The position numbers and the translations under genes are program-made. 9,317 bases of DNA from WRIS01 sp050945135. Its GTDB lineage: Bacteria > Actinomycetota > Coriobacteriia > Coriobacteriales > Eggerthellaceae. The stretch lies in NCBI GenBank assembly GCA_050945135.1, contig JBMNSJ010000059.1, positions 1-9,317 on the forward strand. The letters run 5' to 3'. Positions 1-5,852 of this stretch are shown here, one piece after another (the stretch's first letter is position 1; each line of letters begins with the position of its first letter). The notes below the pieces were generated by a model. That model worked only from the letters and a program-made list of their open reading frames with translations, was not told the DNA's origin and ran no database searches.

Positions 1-56
1 GACCCCATAGCTCGCTTGGCTACAGACCTCCTGCAATCCAAGCGATCGCAGCTTAG
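1..56 (+). CDS. IS3-family transposase (OrfB), C-terminal fragment
   Basis: Reading from base 3 gives PHSSLGYRPPAIQAIAA and a TAG stop at 54-56. The PHSSLGYRPP signature is the well-known tail of IS3-family OrfB transposases, which are DDE recombinases with an rve-type integrase core. Only 17 residues are visible because the gene enters from the left edge, so nothing can be said about whether the enzyme is intact. It is read on the plus strand, toward the truncated surface-protein gene. Confidence 0.82.
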   Translation, partial: PHSSLGYRPPAIQAIAA

Positions 57-97
57 AAACTAACATTTTGGTTGGTACAGAAAATGGGGGCAGGCCA
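1..97 (+). mobile_element. Right end of an IS3-family insertion sequence (partial)
   Basis: The first 56 bases encode the C-terminus of an IS3-type transposase. The next 41 bases carry no gene of their own and end in TGGGGGCAGGCCA at 85-97. Read on the other strand this is TGGCCTGCCCCCA, close to the TGACCTGCCCCC terminal repeat that I recall for one IS3 subgroup. That places the element's outer edge at about 97. The rest of the element lies left of the window, so the left repeat and the target-site duplication cannot be checked. The edge position is inferred from the resemblance to known ends. Confidence 0.78.
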
Positions 98-815
98 TAG
101 TGATGGCGAGGTCATCTTGTCTGGTGATTTTATACTTGGCGAAAACGATGCAGCCAAAGCAGTTTATCTTGCCTCTGGGCGTGTCCTATCTATTTCTCCT
201 GCGGGCTTGGCGCTTACTACAAAAATATTCTTAGAGGATGTTGCCGAGACTGAAAAATCAGGTCGTGTTGTTGCCATAAAGCAAGAAGGTGGTAAGGCCA
301 CATCGCAAGAGCAGGCTTGTTTCTCATATCTTCCTGGAGTGTATGGCGTAGCGGCTCAAGCGCAAACAAGCAACTATATCCTCAGTGTACCAGCATTGAG
401 CGCAACACCGCTTTCCTTGAGTTTTGAAAAGACCATCGTTGGAAAAACAAGTGCGGTACAGGAAGTAAAGATAGAAGGGATAGCTCTGAGCGAGGATATA
501 TCTTTTATCGTGCCGGATGGTTTCAAGGCTGAGAAAGCGGCAGACTGGGATTCACGTTTAGGGGGTACTCTTCTGATGAGCTTTGCTCCTGGGAAAGCAG
601 GAAGCATACAAGGAGTGCTTGAGGTATCGTCTTCTGGTCTGACTGAGTCGGTGTCACTACAAGGCGAAGCTGCCATACAGGCTGATGATTCGAAAAACAA
701 AAACATTGCTGCTACGGGAGATAGCACTGTGGTGATGGCTGGAGGATTTACGGTAATCGCGCTTATTTCGCTTGTAGCACTTGCTTTGATTCGTCGTCGG
801 ATGAAAGCAATCTAA
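84..815 (+). pseudogene. Cell-surface protein, 3' remnant truncated by IS insertion, sortase-like C-terminal tail
   Basis: The open frame runs to a TAA at 813-815, but its only start codons (TTG 72, ATG 84) lie inside the IS end, so the first 4-5 residues from ATG 84 are IS-derived. There is no signal peptide, although the tail is that of an exported wall protein: TGD at 211-213, a hydrophobic helix at about 216-236, then RRR. The first ~100 residues resemble the beta-rich modules of gut Gram-positive surface proteins. Residues ~105-195 resemble an Ig-like beta-sandwich ending in an MSFAP...G...G.LEVSS...ESVSLQGEA pattern. The likely history is that a larger adhesin-like gene was cut by the IS and its 5' part now lies left of the element. 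A cytoplasmic chimera could still be made from an IS-derived start. The exact family and ligand are unknown. Confidence 0.7.
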
Positions 816-871
816 TCTCATTTTTAAGGCATTCTGCCTGAGCCGGTAAGTCGAAATAATACTCAATCGAA

Positions 872-899
872 AAACACCCGAGAGCAATCTCGGGTGTTT
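872..899. terminator. Bidirectional intrinsic terminator between convergent genes
   Basis: A perfect 12-bp inverted repeat (872-883 with 888-899) encloses a GCAA loop. Read on the minus strand the stem runs into five T's; read on the plus strand it runs into GTTTATTA. It lies between the surface-protein remnant (ends 815) and the convergent lipoprotein gene (stop at 985), so it can end transcription from both sides. The minus direction has the better T-tract. Confidence 0.88.
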
Positions 900-984
900 A
901 TTACATCTTGCGGGTAAAAACCTCTTCTGCGAACTAGCGACACGTAGCTGAAACTGCTAGCAAAACTCGAGAGCATTAATCATG

Positions 985-2106
985 CTAAGCCAGTTTTGCG
1001 TTCTCGGTAAGGAAGTCAAGAGCCATTTGCGTCAGAACAATTTGCTTCAGATATGACATGCCATACTGCTCTTCGTAGCTTGAGTAATCATCGGTTCCGA
1101 GGTATTCAGCAAAGTAATGCGCCACATCGTCATCGCTGGGCACGATGTTTTGCTTTTCGGCAATGGCTTGTATGATAAGCGTGTAGCTGGCGGTATTGTT
1201 CAGCGATTCAGCGTTGCTGCTGACAAGTTCTTCTACGCTGGTGACATCCAGGTAAGTAGATAAGAATTCGTCAAGCTCCATTTCGTAATAGTCAGCATAG
1301 TCTTGGTAGTACTTAACCATGCCACTCTCTTGATAAGCCGTTAGTTTTTCTGGGACTGATGAAACCGTCGAATTTTCGGAAATGTAGGTGTCGATATAGC
1401 TTTGAATGGCAGATTTTTGCAAATCGTCACGAACGCCTTGCTTCATTTCGTCAATGGTGGTCCAGTCATGCTCAGAATTAAGATTTGTTGCCACGAACTC
1501 GTCGGTTAGTTCGGGCTGAACTTCTTCGGAAATATAGTTAATAGTGGTTACGAATAGCGCATTTTTTCCATTGAGCTCTTCGTTGCCGTAGTCTTCGGGG
1601 AAGGTTACTTCAACATTGACGGTTTCTCCGGGCATATGACCCACGAGTTGCTCGAGGAATCCGTCAACGTAGTTCGTGGTGCCTATTGTTACTTCGGCTC
1701 CAGCACCGTTTGTGGTTCCACTCTCAAACTCAACGCCGTCGACGCTACCCACATAATCGATGTTTAGCGTATCGCCATCTACAACAGCGCGGTCGGTAAT
1801 TTGATTTGTGGTGCTGTAATTGAGCAGAATAGTGTCGATTTCGCTCTGCACCAATTCATCGCTAATTGTGTGCGTGTCCTTGGGTATTTCTATCTTGTCG
1901 TAATCACTGGGGAGCTCAACATAATCGGTAGCAGTGATGCCTTCCCAATAGCCGTTATTGTCGATGCTGTCGCTATATGAGAACGTAGCGTCTTGCGTTG
2001 GTTCCTCGCCAGCTTGACTGCAGCCTACGAGTAGTAGGGAGGCAAGCGTAAACGCCAGCAAAAGAAATGCAGCGGGCTTCGCTAAGGCGGTGGGTAGCTC
2101 TTTCAT
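985..2106 (-). CDS. Lipoprotein with FKBP/trigger-factor-like peptidyl-prolyl isomerase domain
   Basis: The product is a predicted exported foldase of 373 residues. A lipoprotein signal peptide (KELPTALAKP, hydrophobic stretch 12-27, lipobox LVGC) makes Cys29 the lipid anchor. Residues ~108-192 match the FKBP domain of trigger factor: VVDGDTLNIDYVG, G..VDGFLEQLVG.MPGE, VTFPEDYG...LNGK.A.F, then the PELTDEF linker. Residues ~205-373 are helical and acidic, like the trigger factor or SurA chaperone region. The ribosome-binding domain of trigger factor is absent, as expected for an extracytoplasmic version. I chose the ATG at 2106 over an upstream start at 2187 because it has a strong RBS (AAAGGAGAG, complement of 2114-2122) and directly begins the signal peptide. 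It diverges from the flavin reductase gene, so it may help fold exported proteins; that link is inference. Confidence 0.88.
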   Translation of the reverse strand: MKELPTALAKPAAFLLLAFTLASLLLVGCSQAGEEPTQDATFSYSDSIDNNGYWEGITATDYVELPSDYDKIEIPKDTHTISDELVQSEIDTILLNYSTTNQITDRAVVDGDTLNIDYVGSVDGVEFESGTTNGAGAEVTIGTTNYVDGFLEQLVGHMPGETVNVEVTFPEDYGNEELNGKNALFVTTINYISEEVQPELTDEFVATNLNSEHDWTTIDEMKQGVRDDLQKSAIQSYIDTYISENSTVSSVPEKLTAYQESGMVKYYQDYADYYEMELDEFLSTYLDVTSVEELVSSNAESLNNTASYTLIIQAIAEKQNIVPSDDDVAHYFAEYLGTDDYSSYEEQYGMSYLKQIVLTQMALDFLTENAKLA

Positions 2107-2210
2107 GAATAGACTCTCCTTTAGTTTTCCAATACATGCATCAATCCACCCTAAACGAAGAAGCTTAAGGAAAGCTGAAAGGAACACAATCTGCGGATAT
2201 GAAACTAAAG

Positions 2211-2282
2211 CTACACCGCTTGGTGTAGATGCTCGAAGGCAGATTTCTCGGCTCTTTGCAGAATCTCACCCACTTGGTGTGA
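2211..2282. promoter_or_regulatory. Pair of related dyads, candidate operators (CACC-N4/5-GGTGT)
   Basis: Dyad 1 is perfect: CTACACC-GCTT-GGTGTAG at 2211-2228. Dyad 2 is near-perfect: TCTCACC-CACTT-GGTGTGA at 2264-2282, with one mismatch per arm pair. Both share CACC...CTTGGTGT, and the shared CTTGGTGT copies (2219 and 2273) are 54 bp apart, about five helical turns. The size fits a dimeric HTH regulator such as the LuxR protein encoded downstream. Either dyad could also form an RNA hairpin. No experiment is implied; the operator role is inferred from symmetry and location. Confidence 0.5.
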
Positions 2283-2309
2283 CGAAGGTGGGATTTGCCT
2301 TCGTATACT
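2282..2309 (+). promoter_or_regulatory. Candidate promoter of the flavin reductase gene
   Basis: A good -10 hexamer, TATACT, lies at 2304-2309, and no convincing -35 sits at the usual distance (the best, GTGACG at 2279-2284, needs a 19-bp spacer). A hairpin ACGAAGG/CCTTCGT (2282-2288 with 2298-2304) overlaps the spacer. Weak -35 plus a dyad just upstream is the usual picture of an activator-dependent promoter. Confidence 0.42.
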
Positions 2310-2321
2310 AAGTCCATAAAA

Positions 2322-2349
2322 CAGCTCAGGGGAAGTACCACATGAGCTG
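2322..2349 (+). promoter_or_regulatory. Hairpin in the reductase 5' leader
   Basis: CAGCTCA (2322-2328) pairs perfectly with TGAGCTG (2343-2349) across a 14-base loop, 22 bases before the RBS AGGAGGG at 2371-2377. It would be part of the mRNA if transcription starts near 2316. It leaves the RBS free as drawn. I do not recognise a known riboswitch class here. Confidence 0.35.
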
Positions 2350-2383
2350 CGGACACAGTTTAGGGATAAAAGGAGGGTCAAAA

Positions 2384-4135
2384 ATGGAAAAGGTAGCATT
2401 CGATCGCCGGAGTTTTCTTAAAGGAGCTTTGGCGGTTGGCGCGGTAGGAGCTTCAGGCGTAGCTTTATCTGCCTGCGGATCGTCGGGGTCAAGCTCGTCA
2501 TCAAGTTCTAGCTCTGGTTCAAGCGGAGATGTGATGACGGCGGATGGCTTTAAGGAACTGAAGTGGAGCTTCGATGTTGCTCCTGAACCGGTTGCAGACA
2601 GCGAGATTACCGAAACGATTAGCGATGAGGTCATCGTTATCGGGTCGGGAGTTGCAGGGCTAGTTTCTGCTGCATCTATTCTTCATCATGGAGGTAGCTG
2701 CACCTTGTTCTCGGCAGGAAGCAAAGCGGTTTCTCGTGGTGGTTCGGTACATGGAGTTGGCACCAGAACGCAGGCACGCCTTGGCGTTGATTACACTCCA
2801 GCTACGGTAACTGCTCACTTCAACAATGAAATTGCGCGACAGGGATACCGCATGGATTCACGTAAATGGTGGCAGTTTATTAATAACTCTGCCGAGTCGG
2901 TTGACTGGATGACCGATATCATGGAAGCTGCAGGCTACAGCGTTACGCTCGAGCTTCCTTATAAAGATCCAAATGGGACTTTTGATATTCCTAGTGGAGC
3001 GCACAACTTCTATGGTCCAGAAATTCAGAATTCCGCAAACGATGGTGCTCCTCTGTTTACGGCAACGCTGGAGAAATTTATCTTGGACAATGGCGGAAGC
3101 ATCACCTATAACACGAAGGCAGAATACCTCATTCGCGAAGATGATAACACCGGTCGTGTAACGGGCGTAGTGGCAACGAATGCCGACGGCGACTACGTTA
3201 AGTATGAAGGATCAAAGGCTATCGTAATGGCAATGGGCGACTTCTCAGGCGACCCAGATCTCATGGCTCGTTACTGCAACGCCTTCTCTGGCTATGTTGA
3301 TAGTAGGGCAGGAGATTACGATGCTGAGTTCCAATTTGGTGGATTGATGCCCGGTGATGGACAGAAGATGGGACTATGGGCAGGTGCAGCATGGCAGAAT
3401 ACCACGCCAAACCCACCAATGATTGGCTGGTACGGATTCCCGGCACCATGTTCTGACCAGAACCACCCCGGAATCTTGTTGAATGTTGAAGGCGAGCGCT
3501 TCATTAACGAAGATACAAGCTCGGTCTATGCCGGTTATGCCATTTCGGGGCAAACAGACAACAAGGTTTTCACCGTATGGGACTCTGATTTTGCTTATCG
3601 CTTTGACACGTGGGAAGCGCTTGGCAACAACATGGACAATCTTGGAATTACGCCAGTCACCTCAGCAGAGAAAGCAGCTGAATTTGAAGATGGTGCAGAA
3701 AGCGGTCTCTATGTGAAAGCCGACACCATTGAAGGAGTGCTGGAAGCTCTTGCAGAGCTCGGCGACATTGATGTAGAAGCGGCCAAAGCAACAATCGATG
3801 CATATAATGCTGACGTTGCTGCAGGCGTAGATTCATCGTTCTACAAGTGCAAAGACTTCCTTATTCCTATTGCTAAAGGTCCGTTCTACGGACAGTTCAA
3901 CGAGCTTGGTCCTGCTCAGTTCTTGTGCGTACTCGGTGGTCTGCGAACCTCTCCAAAATGTGAAGTATGCGATGAAACAAACACTCCAATTCCAGGCTTG
4001 TATAACGTTGGAACGATGGTTGGAGATGTGTTTGGTACCTTCTATAACTTCCGTGTTCCAGGTCAGAATTTGGGCATGAACTGCGTGACCGCCCCCTACT
4101 TCCTAGGTAAGGAACTAAGTGGTGCAGGGGCTTAG
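2384..4135 (+). CDS. Tat-exported FAD-binding lipoprotein reductase, fumarate reductase/flavocytochrome c family
   Basis: This 583-residue protein should act outside the membrane as an anaerobic reductase with FAD. A Tat motif DRRSFLKG (7-14), hydrophobic stretch and LSAC lipobox (Cys31) precede a Ser-rich linker (33-47). The flavin fold begins at ~82 with VIVIGSGVAGL (GxGxxG at 87-92); GERFINE (370-376) and the C-terminal GLYNVGTM (538-545) FAD motifs are clear. The residues that bind and protonate fumarate in Shewanella Fcc3 appear replaced: the catalytic Arg after GxRFxNE aligns with Ser, the HHTMGG histidines with QFLCVLGG, and NRLGGN with QNLGMN (561-566). The substrate is therefore probably not fumarate and is unknown. 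No CxxCH haem motif or FMN-binding domain is present, so the electron donor is encoded elsewhere. ATG 2384 is preferred over 2342 because AGGAGGG lies 6 bases upstream and it starts the Tat peptide. The LuxR-type gene follows. Confidence 0.9.
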   Translation: MEKVAFDRRSFLKGALAVGAVGASGVALSACGSSGSSSSSSSSSGSSGDVMTADGFKELKWSFDVAPEPVADSEITETISDEVIVIGSGVAGLVSAASILHHGGSCTLFSAGSKAVSRGGSVHGVGTRTQARLGVDYTPATVTAHFNNEIARQGYRMDSRKWWQFINNSAESVDWMTDIMEAAGYSVTLELPYKDPNGTFDIPSGAHNFYGPEIQNSANDGAPLFTATLEKFILDNGGSITYNTKAEYLIREDDNTGRVTGVVATNADGDYVKYEGSKAIVMAMGDFSGDPDLMARYCNAFSGYVDSRAGDYDAEFQFGGLMPGDGQKMGLWAGAAWQNTTPNPPMIGWYGFPAPCSDQNHPGILLNVEGERFINEDTSSVYAGYAISGQTDNKVFTVWDSDFAYRFDTWEALGNNMDNLGITPVTSAEKAAEFEDGAESGLYVKADTIEGVLEALAELGDIDVEAAKATIDAYNADVAAGVDSSFYKCKDFLIPIAKGPFYGQFNELGPAQFLCVLGGLRTSPKCEVCDETNTPIPGLYNVGTMVGDVFGTFYNFRVPGQNLGMNCVTAPYFLGKELSGAGA

Positions 4136-4164
4136 ATTCTCATAGTACTTTGTAAGCGACCATT

Positions 4165-4170
4165 TATAAT
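4165..4170 (+). promoter_or_regulatory. Candidate -10 box for the membrane LuxR gene
   Basis: A perfect TATAAT occurs 29 bases after the reductase stop codon. No good -35 is seen at 16-18 bp. Transcription from here would begin near 4177, practically on the upstream ATG (4176), which argues that the real start codon lies further down. Read-through from the reductase gene is also possible because no terminator separates the two genes. Confidence 0.42.
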
Positions 4171-4197
4171 AGTAGATGGCTAGTGCAACCTTGAAAC

Positions 4198-4232
4198 AGG
4201 CTGGCAGCTTTTCAAAAGAGGGCTGTCAGCCT
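4198..4232 (+). promoter_or_regulatory. Leader hairpin upstream of the LuxR-type gene
   Basis: AGGCTGGCAGC (4198-4208) pairs with GCTGTCAGCCT (4222-4232): 11 bp with one G-U pair and a 13-base loop. A shorter hairpin, AGAG(G)GCT with AGCCTCT, competes for the right arm. No T-run follows, so it is not a typical terminator. It suggests that this stretch is untranslated leader, possibly regulatory, or a weak stop for reductase transcription. Confidence 0.45.
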
Positions 4233-4280
4233 CTTCGTATGCATAACGGACGGATGCAGGGTCAAGGACGGAGGGGTCTT

Positions 4281-5840
4281 TTGACGGTAGACACGAAAAA
4301 CCGTGTTGTCGCCATTTGGGGATTTGCATTCCTCCTGGTCTTTTTTGGCCTTTTTACGGGGCGCGTAAACCTTAGCTTCTTCGGTGAACATGTCTACCAC
4401 ATATTTCCCCTTTACGCACACGCTGCTGAGCTTGGTCAAATAGCCTGTTTGTTTGCAGTTGGTATCTTTGCTGTTTTCAGACCCGTCATTATCGAAAAGG
4501 TGCTTCCTTATCTTGCGCTCATCCTGCTTACTTTAGGATATTCACTTACCCTGTATCAGGCTATCGAAAGTGGCTCGCCTTCCTATATTTCAAGTATTGC
4601 AGGAGCCCTTTTTGGGGCAGGACAAGGCGCTTGCTTCATGACTTGGTTCATGGTGTATGCACGCATGAAAATAAGCGATGCTCTGAAGTGCATGGTAATA
4701 AGCACCATATTGTCAGGCGTAATTTTATTTGCAATGGGCTTCATTACTAATACGACAGGACTATTCAGTGTGTTGTTGATTGTTGTTGCGGGCTGTGCAT
4801 CGTGTATGTTTCTTGCTCTTAGGCAGCTGCCAGAGGCAGAAGCTGTGAGTTCGGAAGATACGAAAAGTCTCCCTGTAACTCAAATTCATAATCAAGAAAA
4901 CAAACAAGAAGAAGGTGCGAAAAGCACGTGGTCACAAGCAGGATTCAAAAAGTGGCTTGTTGATGAGAGACGCGCGCTACTTTCGCTGATAGCTATTGCC
5001 TTTGTGTGTGGCGCCCAGAGGGTAGTTTCGCTGGAAGGCTTTCTTCCTCAAGAGGCAGTGCATGTATTGTTCCCTGTTGGATATATTGTTGGCGCAGCAA
5101 TCTTTTGGAAGCTCTACAAAAATCCCGGCTTCGACAAAACATCGTTTAGGCTGTACTCAGTTCTTTTAATTGTGATGGCAACCTGCGGACTGTTTTCTGC
5201 AATTCAGATTGTGTCAGTGCAGGTGGTTTTGTATGCGGTCATCAACATTGCCTTTTGTATCGTATCCATTTGTATGGCTGAAACAGCACTGCGGGCTATG
5301 CGTAAAGTTAGCCTGAGCCCCTTGTTCTTTGTTGGCATCATCTGTGGAAGCATGTACTTCTCGATCCAGTTTGGTCGCATGGTGTGTTTCCTTGTTTCAG
5401 ATACTGTAGGGATGGATGCTACGGGAATATTTATCATCTCAGTCATTATCATATACGTGGTTGCTCTCGCAGCTATTTCCATGCTCACGATATTTCGTAA
5501 AAACTCTTCCGAAGAAGATGTAGCAGCGCAAGAAGAAAAGCAAAAGCGTACGGTAATAACGGTGGCGAGCGTTTCAGAAGAACAGCTTAAAGAAAACCCA
5601 ATATACAAACAGCAATTTGGACTGACCGATAGAGAGATGGAAATACTTGTGATCCTGCTTGCGGGGTATAACGCCACAGACATCGCCAAGATGCTTACTA
5701 TCTCGGTCAATACGGTAAAGACGCATCTGAAAAATATTTACGTCAAAATGGGCGTTCATAATCGTCGTGATTTGATAGATTTGCTTAACGAAATAGAACA
5801 TGGCCCAACAGAAGAAAGAAACTCGAACAATCCGATATAG
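4281..5840 (+). CDS. Membrane-anchored LuxR-family transcriptional regulator (about 12 TM segments)
   Basis: The protein combines a polytopic membrane sensor with a DNA-binding tail. Twelve hydrophobic segments are visible in two groups of six, split by a charged loop (around EDTKSLPVTQIHNQENKQEEG), much like an MFS transporter. The last ~60 residues before the tail are a textbook GerE/LuxR HTH: FGLTDREMEIL...LLAGYNATDIAKML with recognition helix VNTVKTHLKNIYVKMGV. There is no receiver or autoinducer domain, so the signal is probably sensed in the membrane part. I favour TTG at 4281 because GGAGGGG (4270-4276) sits just before it, giving 519 residues; the ATG at 4176 has no RBS and would add 35 non-membrane residues spanning the hairpin. 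It follows the reductase gene and is coupled to the next gene by 12 bases, so regulation of these genes is likely. Confidence 0.87.
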   Translation: MTVDTKNRVVAIWGFAFLLVFFGLFTGRVNLSFFGEHVYHIFPLYAHAAELGQIACLFAVGIFAVFRPVIIEKVLPYLALILLTLGYSLTLYQAIESGSPSYISSIAGALFGAGQGACFMTWFMVYARMKISDALKCMVISTILSGVILFAMGFITNTTGLFSVLLIVVAGCASCMFLALRQLPEAEAVSSEDTKSLPVTQIHNQENKQEEGAKSTWSQAGFKKWLVDERRALLSLIAIAFVCGAQRVVSLEGFLPQEAVHVLFPVGYIVGAAIFWKLYKNPGFDKTSFRLYSVLLIVMATCGLFSAIQIVSVQVVLYAVINIAFCIVSICMAETALRAMRKVSLSPLFFVGIICGSMYFSIQFGRMVCFLVSDTVGMDATGIFIISVIIIYVVALAAISMLTIFRKNSSEEDVAAQEEKQKRTVITVASVSEEQLKENPIYKQQFGLTDREMEILVILLAGYNATDIAKMLTISVNTVKTHLKNIYVKMGVHNRRDLIDLLNEIEHGPTEERNSNNPI

Positions 5841-5852
5841 AGGAGAAACGAG

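Noticed and set aside
72..83. TTG start of the left surface-protein frame, as the longest possible version
   Set aside because: It lies inside the IS end, has no RBS, and adds residues with no relation to a surface protein.
374..727. 117-codon open frame on the minus strand
   Set aside because: It lies wholly opposite the surface-protein frame, shows no recognisable domain, and has no RBS; it is a shadow.
2107..2383. Known riboswitch in the divergent region
   Set aside because: Several short hairpins are present, but none of the conserved cores I know (TPP, FMN, cobalamin, SAM, fluoride, c-di-GMP) is visible.
2486..2531. Serine-codon-rich tract as a DNA repeat
   Set aside because: It is a low-complexity Ser/Gly linker after the lipobox cysteine, common in Tat lipoproteins, using mixed serine codons.
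3956..3973. CEVC in the reductase as a possible haem c site
   Set aside because: A haem c site needs CxxCH; here Asp follows the second Cys.
5204..5710. 168-codon minus-strand frame opposite the LuxR gene
   Set aside because: The plus strand encodes clear membrane segments and a canonical HTH here; the opposite frame has odd composition and no family match.
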